Below are positions 35,759 through 44,530 of a stretch of DNA of 64,000 nucleotides, one piece after another; position 1 is the stretch's first letter, and every line of letters begins with the position of its first letter. The stretch lies in assembly GCF_000378005.1 (NCBI RefSeq), contig NZ_KB899040.1:609645-673644 (forward strand). Direction: 5' to 3'. The stretch comes from Coprothermobacter platensis DSM 11748. GTDB lineage: Bacteria > Coprothermobacterota > Coprothermobacteria > Coprothermobacterales > Coprothermobacteraceae. The notes under the pieces are model-generated. The model ran no database searches and had not been told where the DNA came from. It saw only the letters and a program-made list of their open reading frames with translations. The position numbers and the translations under genes are program-made.

Positions 35759-36949
35759 CTATCGTACTCGTGCTCTAGTAGCAACATCGAAGATAACGGC
35801 AACCGCAAGAACGACACCGAGGATGATGTACTGTAGGGAAACATCTACACCTAACAGTAGCATTCCATTCGTGAGCGTTTGCATTACGAACGCACCAATT
35901 AGTGAATTGATTACTTTTCCTACACCACCTGCAGCTGAGACGCCACCTATATATGCGCCTGCTATAGCGTATAGCTCGAACATGGTTCCTGCCGTTGTTG
36001 TAGCTGATTGCAAACGTGACGCGAAGAGAACACCAGATAAACCAGCCAACATACCCATGGCGGTAAACACTATCAAAATAACATTCCTAACGTTTATTCC
36101 GCTGAGTTCTGCTGCTTCTGGGTTACCACCTACAGCGTAGATGTGCCTTCCTAAAACAGTCCGTTCTGTTATAAAGTAGAAGAGGAAGGTCACCAATAGA
36201 ACTATTAACAAAGTCCATGAAATGCCCCTATAAGCAGCCAATTCATAGGTGAGGTACAAAAGACCAGCTGAAATAAACACCATTTCCAGGATAAACATAT
36301 CCATAGGAAGTGGTTCAAAGCCGCGCTTTATTTGTCTTCTACGATTTGCTATGGAAGAATAAATTATCGCGATAACTGCTATTATGCCCAGTAACAGGGT
36401 CAATTTGTGATAACCAGGCAAGAAGTTCTTCAAACCTGGTATGTCTGGTATGTAGCCGTTTCCAATGGCATTGAACGTCTTGTTACTGATAATAATTGTT
36501 CCCATGCCACGTGTTGCTAACAATAGAGCGCCACGGTAAGCCATCCAACCAGCAAGTGTGGCAATGAATGAAGGTATATTCAAATATGCGACCATGGAGC
36601 CGTTCAAAAGCCCAGCCAATCCGCCCAGTGCTAACACAACCAAGATCGCTGGTAGGGCTCCAAAATGAGAAAACTGCATAAGGTTTGCTGCGACTGCGCC
36701 CAAAAAGCCAGACAAGAATCCTACTGACAGATCTACGTGCCTGATAACGATAACAAGTGTTTCACCGATAGAAAGCACACCCAGATATCCTGTCTGATCT
36801 ATTAGGTTGCTGATATTCACTGGTGACAGGAAATTTCCCCCTGATAGAACCGTAAACACGACCATAATAGCTAACAATGCTAAGAACATAGCATAATCAC
36901 GTATGTTTTCAACAAGGAATTTCTTTAAGTGTTGACCGAAGGAATTCAA
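35759..36949 (-). CDS. Sugar ABC transporter permease (XylH/GguB type)
   Basis: Inner-membrane permease of the monosaccharide (CUT2) ABC family, about 396 aa with roughly ten membrane segments. Family features include GETLVIVIRHVDLSVG, LNIPSFIATLAGWMAYRG and VGGNPEAAELSGINV. I prefer the TTG at 36949, seven bases after AGGAGG; a GTG three codons upstream is part of that ribosome site. A large middle insertion (GMGTIIISNKTF to RRRQIKRGFEPLP) is typical of XylH. Last gene of an operon with the ATPase and binding protein. Substrate (xylose, glucose, galactose or other) cannot be told from sequence alone. Confidence 0.9.
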   Translation of the reverse strand: MNSFGQHLKKFLVENIRDYAMFLALLAIMVVFTVLSGGNFLSPVNISNLIDQTGYLGVLSIGETLVIVIRHVDLSVGFLSGFLGAVAANLMQFSHFGALPAILVVLALGGLAGLLNGSMVAYLNIPSFIATLAGWMAYRGALLLATRGMGTIIISNKTFNAIGNGYIPDIPGLKNFLPGYHKLTLLLGIIAVIAIIYSSIANRRRQIKRGFEPLPMDMFILEMVFISAGLLYLTYELAAYRGISWTLLIVLLVTFLFYFITERTVLGRHIYAVGGNPEAAELSGINVRNVILIVFTAMGMLAGLSGVLFASRLQSATTTAGTMFELYAIAGAYIGGVSAAGGVGKVINSLIGAFVMQTLTNGMLLLGVDVSLQYIILGVVLAVAVIFDVATRARVR

Positions 36950-36964
36950 TTGTTCCACCTCCTC

Positions 36965-38488
36965 TTAGTCGATTGCATAAGTCATAACAGTTTCTTGGTC
37001 AGCTTTGTCCGCTGGTAGTTCGCCTGTTATTCGTCCGCGTCCCATAACATAGATGCGGTCACTCATCCCTAGAATTTCAGGCAATTCTGATGAAATCAGA
37101 AGTATCGCTTTTCCTTCTTTAGCAAGTTGCCTTATGAGAGTATAAATTTCATATTTTGCTCCAACATCAATACCACGCGTTGGCTCATCCAATATAAGTA
37201 CTTCTGGTTCAGTAAACAGTCCCTTAGCGACCAAAACTTTTTGCTGTGTACCTCCACTAAGTGTTAAAACTTTCTCTTCAACATTTCTCGTTTTTATACT
37301 CAAGTTCTGCACGAAGTTTTCTGCAACATCTATTTCTCTTGCATCATCGAGTATGCTGCCATGCGATACTGCCACGAGATTTGCAAGAGATATGTTTTTC
37401 CTAATACTGTCAATAAGGATAAGACCTCTCTCTTTTCTATCTTCTGTTAGGTAGAAAACACCATTCCGAATGGCCTCTGTGGGAGATCTAAAGTGCACTG
37501 GTTTTCCATGCAAATACATCTCACCTTGCACTGTGTACTTGTACGGGTTTCCGAATATGCTTAGGCCAAGCTCTGTTCGTCCCGCGCCAATGAGGCCAAA
37601 TAGACCAACGATCTCTCCTTTTTTGACATACAGATTAGCATCCTTAACAAGGTAACGTCCCGTCTTCGGATCGATTGCATTCCAATTCTTCACTTCGAAC
37701 ACTATTTCGTCAGTGGGCTCTGCGATCTTTGGAGGATACAGGTTTGTTATTTCACGACCCACCATGTGCTTGATTATAGTCGCTTCGTCTACGTCTTCTT
37801 TTGCCCTATCAAAATAAGCCACTGTGTGGCCATCGCGTAGAACAGTAATAGCATCTGCAACCTGCATAACTTCTTTCAGACGATGACTTATCAAGATTAT
37901 TGTCACACCTTGTTTCTTTAACTCTGTTAGCAAGTTCAAAAGGTTTTCGCTTTCCACTTCACTGAGCGCAGAAGTTGGCTCATCCAAAATTAAAGCTTTG
38001 GGATTCTTACTCAGTGCTTTAGCTATTTCCACAAGTTGCTGCATGCTGACACTCAGCTCTTTGACCTTTGAACTAGGTCGAATATAATCTGCCCTTACAG
38101 CTTTAAGCAACTCTATTGAACGCTGAATTTCGGCTTCCGTGTCAACAACAGTTCCTTTTTTTATCTCATTGCCAAGAAAAATGTTTTCATAAACAGTCAT
38201 TTCAGGAACCATAGAAAGTTCTTGATAAATAATTGATATTCCAGCCTTTTCGCTGTCACTAATGTTATGAAACTGGACGGGGTGACCCTCAATGAGTATT
38301 TCTCCACTGTACTGACCATAAGGGTACACCCCACTCAGAATTTTCATTAGAGTGCTCTTACCAGCTCCGTTCTCTCCAACCAAGCAATGTATTTCACCTT
38401 TTTTTACGCTTAAGTTGACGTCGAACAAGACCTGGACTTCGCCAAAAGACTTGTTAATGTTCCTAAGCTCTATGAGTGGGGTGTCCAT
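36965..38488 (-). CDS. Sugar ABC transporter ATP-binding protein, two NBDs (XylG/MglA type)
   Basis: Double-ATPase subunit, 507 aa, energising the CUT2 importer. The first half has Walker A GENGAGKST, signature LSVSMQQL and Walker B ALILDEPTSAL. The second half has a degenerate Walker A (GLIGAGRTEL), signature LSGGTQQK and Walker B VLILDEPTRGID, the pattern typical of this subfamily. The ATG follows AGGTGAG. It lies between the permease gene, six to fifteen bases downstream depending on the start, and the binding-protein gene. Confidence 0.94.
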   Translation of the reverse strand: MDTPLIELRNINKSFGEVQVLFDVNLSVKKGEIHCLVGENGAGKSTLMKILSGVYPYGQYSGEILIEGHPVQFHNISDSEKAGISIIYQELSMVPEMTVYENIFLGNEIKKGTVVDTEAEIQRSIELLKAVRADYIRPSSKVKELSVSMQQLVEIAKALSKNPKALILDEPTSALSEVESENLLNLLTELKKQGVTIILISHRLKEVMQVADAITVLRDGHTVAYFDRAKEDVDEATIIKHMVGREITNLYPPKIAEPTDEIVFEVKNWNAIDPKTGRYLVKDANLYVKKGEIVGLFGLIGAGRTELGLSIFGNPYKYTVQGEMYLHGKPVHFRSPTEAIRNGVFYLTEDRKERGLILIDSIRKNISLANLVAVSHGSILDDAREIDVAENFVQNLSIKTRNVEEKVLTLSGGTQQKVLVAKGLFTEPEVLILDEPTRGIDVGAKYEIYTLIRQLAKEGKAILLISSELPEILGMSDRIYVMGRGRITGELPADKADQETVMTYAID

Positions 38489-38511
38489 CTTATCTCACCT
38501 GTTTTCTCGTG

Positions 38512-39672
38512 CTATTGTGTTGGCCAAGTGAAATCGCTTTCACTGTAATAGCCAGAGTCGATAAGGATAGACTTTACGTTGCTCTTATCGACAACCTGAA
38601 CCTCAGACGGTTTTGATGGAACGTCTTTCACGTTATTGTTATATGTTGTAGTTGATTCTGGGGTTCCTCCGTCAAGGTAAGTCAATGCAGCATTGATAGC
38701 ATCTCTTACCAATACTCTTACGTCTTTAAATACTGTCATAGATTGCTTTCCATCGATAATGTACTGTACGGATGGCTTTTCTGCATCTTGTCCAGTGATG
38801 ACATAGCTCTTTACTGCTGGATCTGCCGCAAATGTGTCAGCAATGGATCTTGCTGTTCCATCATTTGGAGCCAGTATAAACACGTTACCCTTTAAAGAAG
38901 AGGAAGCTTGAGAAAGGTTGGCCTGTGCTAAATTTTTAGCGGTACTGAAATCCCAGTTTGTCGTGATCTGACCGATAATGCTGGACATTTCATCCCTGGT
39001 CAACGTCTGTTTGCTCTTTACAGCTTCTGCCTTGCTGGAGTTTGCGATAACAAACGTTCCGTCAGCAATTTTAGGTTGTAGAACTTCCCATGCTCCCTGG
39101 AAGAACAAGAAAGAGTTGTTATCGGAAAGAGCGCCTGCATAAAGATAAAGCGGGTTGTTCTTGCCTGTTGCATGGTCTACCAAATACTGACCTTGCTTAC
39201 GGCCTACCTCGACACTATCAAACGTTACATAGTAATCAACAGCGTCTGTTCCGAGTATTAAACGGTCGTAGGAAATAACTTTTACTCCGGCATTCTTAGC
39301 TGCCTCTGCTGCTGCAGCTGCTGCGCTAGCATCCTGAGGGCACAGAATCAGCACTTTGATACCTTGGCTGATTAATGTCTCGACGTTAGATTTTTCGCGA
39401 GCAGAATCACCCTGGCTGAACATGATTTCAGCACTATAAGGCGTGTCCTTCAAAGCGTCGTTGAATCTGGTTTCATCCTGTATCCACCGCGGTTCATCTT
39501 TGGTAGGCAGAACGATACCGATAACTTTCTGCTTTTCAGACGTTGTTCCACCAGTGCTCGTGGCAGTACCTGTGTTGTTGCTTGAACCGTTGTTACTGCT
39601 GCACCCACTTACAAAACTCACAACCAGTAACAGTGCTACAAGTACTGCTACTGTTCCCTTAAAGCGTTTCAT
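38512..39672 (-). CDS. Sugar-binding lipoprotein of ABC transporter (XylF/ChvE type)
   Basis: Type I periplasmic-binding-protein fold, 386 aa, presumably catching monosaccharide outside the membrane. A lipoprotein signal ends at the lipobox VSGC, followed by an Asn/Ser/Thr-rich flexible linker. Ligand-site regions are recognisable (IGIVLPTKDEPRWIQDE, KVISYDRLI, NDGTARSIADTF, VITGQDAE). I take ATG at 39672 because AGGAGG is seven bases upstream; a GTG six bases earlier abuts that site. First gene of the three-gene operon; divergent from rubredoxin. Confidence 0.93.
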   Translation of the reverse strand: MKRFKGTVAVLVALLLVVSFVSGCSSNNGSSNNTGTATSTGGTTSEKQKVIGIVLPTKDEPRWIQDETRFNDALKDTPYSAEIMFSQGDSAREKSNVETLISQGIKVLILCPQDASAAAAAAEAAKNAGVKVISYDRLILGTDAVDYYVTFDSVEVGRKQGQYLVDHATGKNNPLYLYAGALSDNNSFLFFQGAWEVLQPKIADGTFVIANSSKAEAVKSKQTLTRDEMSSIIGQITTNWDFSTAKNLAQANLSQASSSLKGNVFILAPNDGTARSIADTFAADPAVKSYVITGQDAEKPSVQYIIDGKQSMTVFKDVRVLVRDAINAALTYLDGGTPESTTTYNNNVKDVPSKPSEVQVVDKSNVKSILIDSGYYSESDFTWPTQ

Positions 39673-39784
39673 ACACACACCTCCTAAAATGTTAAACTAC
39701 GTATATTTTAAGACTTTATGAAACAAAGTTATAGTTAAATATAAGTTAAAATACCTCAATTTTTCTTTGGTTCTTCGGGTCGGT

Positions 39785-39790
39785 TATAAT
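39785..39790 (+). promoter_or_regulatory. -10 element of the rubredoxin gene
   Basis: TATAAT lies 20 bases before the rubredoxin ATG, and a strong AAAGGAGGT follows it. No convincing -35 is visible at the usual distance. Confidence 0.5.
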
Positions 39791-39810
39791 TTAGAAAGGA
39801 GGTGGAATAA

Positions 39811-39969
39811 ATGAAATATGTATGCCAAGTATGCGGTTTCATCTATGATCCTGAAGAAGGAGATCCAGACAACGGTATAGCTGCTGGTACACCATTCGAG
39901 CAACTCCCAGATAACTGGGTGTGCCCTGTATGTGGTGCATCTAAGGACATGTTTGCCCCAGCAGAGTAA
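39811..39969 (+). CDS. Rubredoxin
   Basis: 52-residue iron protein that transfers single electrons in anaerobes, often in oxygen or superoxide detoxification. Four Fe ligands are visible as CQVCG near residue 5 and CPVCGA near residue 38, with the typical YDPEEGDP and [14 protein letters not shown] between. It is preceded by AAAGGAGGT and flanked by its own -10 and terminator, so it appears monocistronic. No superoxide reductase, rubrerythrin or flavodiiron gene is adjacent. Identity is secure despite its size. Confidence 0.97.
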   Translation: MKYVCQVCGFIYDPEEGDPDNGIAAGTPFEQLPDNWVCPVCGASKDMFAPAE

Positions 39970-39990
39970 ACTGAAAAACATTCAGTCTGG

Positions 39991-40018
39991 AAGGGCAAGC
40001 CTAGCTTGCCCTTTTTTT
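39991..40018 (+). terminator. Terminator after rubredoxin
   Basis: Stem GGGCAAGC / GCTTGCCC with a three-base loop (CTA), followed by T7. Confidence 0.92.
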
Positions 40019-40041
40019 GAATAAATGCACCCATAAAATGG

Positions 40042-40047
40042 TATACA
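40042..40047 (+). promoter_or_regulatory. Putative -10 of the Hsp100 gene
   Basis: TATACA lies just after the rubredoxin terminator; TTGAAT at 40017-40022 is a possible -35 with a 19 bp spacer. The predicted start falls at the left edge of the inverted repeat at 40051. Confidence 0.4.
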
Positions 40048-40050
40048 CTA

Positions 40051-40073
40051 GTTGTCATAAAAAACATGACAAC
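40051..40073 (+). promoter_or_regulatory. Perfect inverted repeat, probable heat-shock operator
   Basis: GTTGTCAT-N7-ATGACAAC is a perfect 8 bp inverted repeat in the leader of the Clp ATPase gene, between its -10 and Shine-Dalgarno. It is not CIRCE and not a CtsR direct repeat. The arm and seven-base spacer geometry resembles the HspR (HAIR) operator layout, but the bases differ. Confidence 0.6.
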
Positions 40074-40093
40074 GAAATTGGAGGTGCATATAA

Positions 40094-42565
40094 ATGTTTG
40101 ATGACTTGTTTCAGCAGTTTTTTGGAGACGATTTTTCGGATCTATTTCCAGAGTTTTTCGAGAGAAGAAAAAGAGACCTCACAGATTATCTGTCTTCATC
40201 TGCTATGAACGCGCTTCAAGGAGCTGCTAACTTAGCAGGTGAAGCTGGACATAATGAATTGATGCCTGAGCACTTGGCCTATGCTTTACTTGAGGACGAA
40301 ACGTTGCGGTCGGTTTTACAAAACCACGGCGTGAATGTCGACAAAATATTGCATGAACTGGAAACAACATTCAGCCCGAAAGGAACTCCAGTGAGCGAAG
40401 TTAGTATTGCACCGGAGTTGAAGTCCGTACTTGAAAGGGCTGTCAACATGTCAAGAAATAGTTTCTCTGAAAGTGTAACACCAGAAGAACTTCTCCTTGC
40501 CATTATCGAAGATGGTGGAACAGCCTCTCAAATTATGCAGAGGAATAATCTAAAATCAAGCAATTTAATAGATATCATCAATGAAGAAATTAGGAATAAG
40601 CCAATTGGTAGAGTAGGGCAAAAAACAACAGAAGGAAAAAGTAATACCAAATTACAGGAGTATGGTCGAGACCTCACCGATCTTGCGCGTCAGGGAAAAC
40701 TTGACCCCATAGTAGGAAGAGATAATGAAATACAACGTGTACTGGAGATCCTGTCAAGGAGAACAAAGAACAACCCTGTACTCATAGGAGACCCTGGAGT
40801 CGGGAAAACGGCCATTGTTGAAGGAATAGCTGAACGAATAGCTTCAGATGATGTGCCTGATGCCCTAAAAGGAAAGCACGTTGTGGAATTGGATATAGGC
40901 TCACTGGTTGCTGGTACAAAATATCGTGGTGAATTCGAAGAGCGCATGCAGGAAATCCTTGACGAGATAATGAGTAAGAAAGATGAACTAATACTATTCA
41001 TAGATGAACTCCATACCATTGTTGGAGCAGGAGGAGCAGAAGGAGCAGTAGACGCTTCAAATATGTTGAAACCAGCTTTAGCTCGTGGCGATTTACACGT
41101 CATAGGTGCTACTACTATTGACGATTACAGAAAATACATTGAAAAGGACCCAGCATTGGAAAGAAGGTTTCAGCCTGTTTACGTACCAGAGCCTACACTT
41201 GAAGATACCATCGCCATATTGAAAGTGTTGAAGGATAAACTGGAGGCACATCACAAGGTTAAGATTTCAGACAGTGCCATAAAGGCTGCCGTGTATTTAT
41301 CTGATAGGTACATCGCAGATAGACATCTACCTGATAAGGCAATAGACCTATTGGATGAAGCGTGCGCCAAAGTTCGTCTGAGTAGATCTAGTGTACCAAA
41401 GAACATTAAGGATATCGATGAGGAAATTAACAAGCTTCAAAAAGAGTTAAGGTCTGCTGTGGACAAAAATGAATTCGAAAGGGCAGCAGAGCTTCGAGAT
41501 AGAATTGCTGAGTTAAAAGCGCATAAAGAAAAGGCGGAAACGTCTGCCTTTGGCAATCAAAGTGCAGAACTGACCGTAACTGATAAAGAAATTGCTCAAG
41601 TAGTTTCTGCTTGGACGGGTATTCCTGTTACAGAACTTGAAGAGAGCGAAAAGGAAAAGCTGGCTCGCTTGGAAGAAATTCTTCACGAAAGGGTAGTTGG
41701 CCAGGATGAAGCTATATCTGCTGTTTCACAAGCTATAAGGCGTGCCAGGACGGGTTTGAAAGATCCAAAAAGACCTATAGGGAGCTTCATATTCTTAGGC
41801 CCTACAGGTGTGGGTAAGACCGAGCTTGCAAAAACGCTTGCGGAAGTTCTATTTGGAGATGAGTCGGCACTTGTTCGTTTCGATATGTCTGAATACATGG
41901 AAAAACATACTGTCAGTAGGCTTATTGGTTCTCCTCCAGGATATGTTGGTTATGAAGAGGGTGGGCAACTAACAGAAGCAGTAAGACGTCGTCCTTACAG
42001 TGTGATCTTGTTCGATGAAATAGAAAAAGCACATCCTGATATACACAATTTGTTGCTTCAAGTATTGGATGACGGTAGATTAACGGACGCAAAAGGTCAT
42101 GTAGTAGATTTTAAGAACACAATAATCATAATGACTAGCAATCTCGGAAGTCAGATTCTAATGGATGCCGCCGATGGGAAAATAGCAGAAGAAGAAGCTC
42201 AAAAGAGGGTAATGGATCTCTTGAAAACCCACTTTAGGCCTGAATTCCTCAACAGAGTAGATGATATTGTGTTCTTTAAACCTTTGACCAAGGACGAACT
42301 CAAAGACATAACAAGGCTCCAACTAAACAATCTCGCAGAAAGGCTCCAAGAGCAACATGTGAAACTTGTACTGACAGATAAAGCGATAGAACATATAGCC
42401 GAGCTTGGGTATGACCCTGAACTTGGAGCACGACCACTCAAACGGGTTATACAAAAAGAAATAGAAAACAGAATTGCTGAGAAGATGGTGCGCGGCGAAA
42501 TCAAGCCAGGGAATTCTGTTGAAATTGATTTTGATGGAACACAGTTCGAACTAAAAAGCGCGTAA
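40094..42565 (+). CDS. Clp/Hsp100 AAA+ ATPase, ClpC-sized but without ClpP-docking tripeptide
   Basis: Two-NBD Hsp100 chaperone, 823 aa. An unusual Phe/Asp-rich head (MFDDLFQQFFGDDFSDLF) precedes the Clp_N double repeat (to about residue 150). NBD1 has GDPGVGKTA and LFIDELHT. The short middle segment contains a UVR-like coiled coil (NEFERAAELRDRIAELK) rather than the long ClpB M-domain. NBD2 has [26 protein letters not shown] and LFDEIEKAHPD. The loop after TSNLG, where ClpA/ClpC/ClpX place an [ILV]-G-[FL] tripeptide to bind ClpP, lacks one here. The C-terminus (GYDPELGARPLKR, RGEIKPG) is ClpB-like. It may act as a disaggregase without ClpP. GGAGGTG precedes the ATG. Confidence 0.9.
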   Translation: MFDDLFQQFFGDDFSDLFPEFFERRKRDLTDYLSSSAMNALQGAANLAGEAGHNELMPEHLAYALLEDETLRSVLQNHGVNVDKILHELETTFSPKGTPVSEVSIAPELKSVLERAVNMSRNSFSESVTPEELLLAIIEDGGTASQIMQRNNLKSSNLIDIINEEIRNKPIGRVGQKTTEGKSNTKLQEYGRDLTDLARQGKLDPIVGRDNEIQRVLEILSRRTKNNPVLIGDPGVGKTAIVEGIAERIASDDVPDALKGKHVVELDIGSLVAGTKYRGEFEERMQEILDEIMSKKDELILFIDELHTIVGAGGAEGAVDASNMLKPALARGDLHVIGATTIDDYRKYIEKDPALERRFQPVYVPEPTLEDTIAILKVLKDKLEAHHKVKISDSAIKAAVYLSDRYIADRHLPDKAIDLLDEACAKVRLSRSSVPKNIKDIDEEINKLQKELRSAVDKNEFERAAELRDRIAELKAHKEKAETSAFGNQSAELTVTDKEIAQVVSAWTGIPVTELEESEKEKLARLEEILHERVVGQDEAISAVSQAIRRARTGLKDPKRPIGSFIFLGPTGVGKTELAKTLAEVLFGDESALVRFDMSEYMEKHTVSRLIGSPPGYVGYEEGGQLTEAVRRRPYSVILFDEIEKAHPDIHNLLLQVLDDGRLTDAKGHVVDFKNTIIIMTSNLGSQILMDAADGKIAEEEAQKRVMDLLKTHFRPEFLNRVDDIVFFKPLTKDELKDITRLQLNNLAERLQEQHVKLVLTDKAIEHIAELGYDPELGARPLKRVIQKEIENRIAEKMVRGEIKPGNSVEIDFDGTQFELKSA

Positions 42566-42585
42566 TAGGACACCTCAATAATGTA

Positions 42586-42613
42586 GGCCCAGACGTTTGT
42601 CTGGGCCTTTTTT
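42586..42613 (+). terminator. Terminator after the Hsp100 gene
   Basis: Stem GGCCCAGAC / GTCTGGGCC with a four-base loop, followed by T6. Confidence 0.93.
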
Positions 42614-42719
42614 GATATGTAAACTTATAAAGAAACAACTTCCGATAATGTGCATTATGTTACATAAATCTAAGAAAATGCGTTAAAAACCTTTGTCATA
42701 TCACACTTTTTCGACATTT

Positions 42720-43016
42720 CTATAGTTCTTGCAAAGCCTCAGACAACTTCTGTTTCATTTCATTGACGTCAACATAATTCTTTATAAGAACAAGCTTTAC
42801 ATCAGCATTTTTGAAAGAACTTGCAAATTCTGGAGATGTCACAACAATATCAGCTTTCTGAGACTTAGCGCTACTCACATCAGAAACATTTACAGCAGCT
42901 TTGACCCCAAGTTCTTTTAGAACTTTATCAATAGTCATCTTTAGTACAACTCCTGATCCAAGTCCCATACCACATACCGCCAATATAGAAACGTTCGTTT
43001 TCTTACCTACATCCAT
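42720..43016 (-). CDS. PTS EIIB component, lactose/ascorbate type
   Basis: 98-residue phosphocarrier domain of a sugar phosphotransferase system. The phosphorylated Cys lies in the CGMGLGSG loop (about residue 15) after a hydrophobic strand (VSILAVC). It begins downstream of AAGGAGGA, 26 bp after the EIIC gene, with which it would form a UlaB/UlaA-type pair. No EIIA, EI or HPr gene is present here, so the phosphate donor must be encoded elsewhere or the unit may be incomplete. Confidence 0.88.
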   Translation of the reverse strand: MDVGKKTNVSILAVCGMGLGSGVVLKMTIDKVLKELGVKAAVNVSDVSSAKSQKADIVVTSPEFASSFKNADVKLVLIKNYVDVNEMKQKLSEALQEL

Positions 43017-43042
43017 TTCAGATCCTCCTTAAAAACGCTTTT

Positions 43043-44398
43043 CTATGCTTCTGCTTGGTTTAGCCGAGTTGTTACATAACTTGCTATAGCCAATAAAACT
43101 ACGCAGACACCAATAACACTGATGTACGCTCCTACAGAACCGAGTCTCGACAGGCTACCACCAAGGATTCCGGCCCAGCAAAAGTCGCTATCGCCGAACG
43201 TTGTATTGGCCAACCCTAAACCACCCAGGTAAGACAACAGCAAAGCCGGTAGAAACGTGATCAAAAGCCCATTTACAAAAGAACCAATAATGGCGCCCCA
43301 GAGTCCACCCGTGGAATTCCCGTATACTCCTGCTGTTCCTCCATCAAAGAAATGTGGAATCATGCCTGGAATAATGAACGCTAATCCCAATGGGCCCACT
43401 AAGAACATGCCAACAATTCCGCCGATAACGCTGAAGATAAATCCAATTACCACTGCATTAGGCGCATACGGGAAAACAGTTGGGCAGTCCAGTGCTGGTA
43501 CAGCATTGGGTATTAAACGCTCTGCAATTCCTTGGAACGCTGGTACAAGTTCTGCTAATATCATACGTACACCATAGATGATAATCCCTATAGCAGCTCC
43601 AAAAGTCAGCCCTTGCATAATCGCATACATTATGTAATTACCACCGCCCGTGTAATCCTTTAAAACATCAGGACCCGCAACTATGGCTAGAAATACATAT
43701 ATTATCATCATTACAACGCTTGTGATTACCAATGGTTCTTTAAGAAAAGCCAAATTTTCAGGTACTTTGATCTCTTCAGTAGACTTACTCCCCTTGCCCA
43801 CAAGTTTACCTATGAGACCTGACACCAAGTACCCAAGAGAATTGTAATGTCCTAAGGCGAAACCAGCGTCACCTGTGATTTTCTTGGTAAATGGATGAAC
43901 AAAAGCTGGCATGATGGTGGCTATTGTGCCTTGAAGAATAGATCCTATTATGATCAGATTTGCCCCTTTTATGCCGGCACTTCCGATAACGACCGCCAAC
44001 ACCGTCGCCATATACAATAAGTGATGCCCTGTAAGGAAGACAAACTTTGCAGGAGTTATAAGTGCAAATATGAGGTTAAATACAAAGCCAAGCGCCATAA
44101 TAGCTGCTACTTCAGTTGCGAAGTCTTTCAGAGCAAGGGCGACTATTGCTTCATTTGTAGGAATTACTCCATGGAGATTAAATGCTTCTTTTACCATAAC
44201 TTCCAGTGGGCCAAGTGTAGTAATTACCAAGTTTGCACCAGCTGAGAGGATTAGAAATCCAAGTATGGTCTTTACAGTACCGCTCAACGTGTCGCTAAAA
44301 GATTTCCTTAGTGCCAACAAACCTACTAGCGACATTAGACCAACAAGCAAAGCTGGCTTGCTCAAAATCTCATTTACAATGAAATTTAAAACTGCCAT
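43043..44398 (-). CDS. PTS EIIC component, UlaA/SgaT ascorbate family
   Basis: Polytopic membrane transporter, about 451 aa, of the ascorbate-type EIIC family. Recognisable blocks are FLTGHHLLYMATVLAVV, FALGHYNSLGYLVSG, LDCPTVFPYAPNAVVIGF and IPHFFDGGTAGVYGNSTGG. I take the internal ATG near 44398, preceded by AGGAGGAGG; an upstream ATG at about 44431 would add an Arg-rich head that is the ribosome site translated. A TATAAT lies about 20 bases before that upstream ATG. The true substrate is not certain, because UlaA relatives transport other compounds too. Confidence 0.9.
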   Translation of the reverse strand: MAVLNFIVNEILSKPALLVGLMSLVGLLALRKSFSDTLSGTVKTILGFLILSAGANLVITTLGPLEVMVKEAFNLHGVIPTNEAIVALALKDFATEVAAIMALGFVFNLIFALITPAKFVFLTGHHLLYMATVLAVVIGSAGIKGANLIIIGSILQGTIATIMPAFVHPFTKKITGDAGFALGHYNSLGYLVSGLIGKLVGKGSKSTEEIKVPENLAFLKEPLVITSVVMMIIYVFLAIVAGPDVLKDYTGGGNYIMYAIMQGLTFGAAIGIIIYGVRMILAELVPAFQGIAERLIPNAVPALDCPTVFPYAPNAVVIGFIFSVIGGIVGMFLVGPLGLAFIIPGMIPHFFDGGTAGVYGNSTGGLWGAIIGSFVNGLLITFLPALLLSYLGGLGLANTTFGDSDFCWAGILGGSLSRLGSVGAYISVIGVCVVLLAIASYVTTRLNQAEA

Positions 44399-44530
44399 AA
44401 ATCCTCGCCTCCTCCTGTTTATGGACCACATCTATTCTGTTGCCTAAAGATATTATACAGTTTACCGGCAAAATTATCAGCTTTCCCCCTTTTGATACAT
44501 GTGAATGTTCAGAATACTGTTTTTAAGAAG

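Noticed and set aside
42645-42658. Palindrome ATAATG-TG-CATTAT between the Hsp100 gene and the PTS EIIB gene
   Set aside because: It lies between converging gene ends with no promoter; a 6 bp AT-rich repeat is expected by chance.
43257-43577. 106-codon plus-strand frame rich in Pro and Thr opposite the PTS EIIC gene
   Set aside because: Antisense of a membrane protein; composition is the expected mirror of hydrophobic codons.
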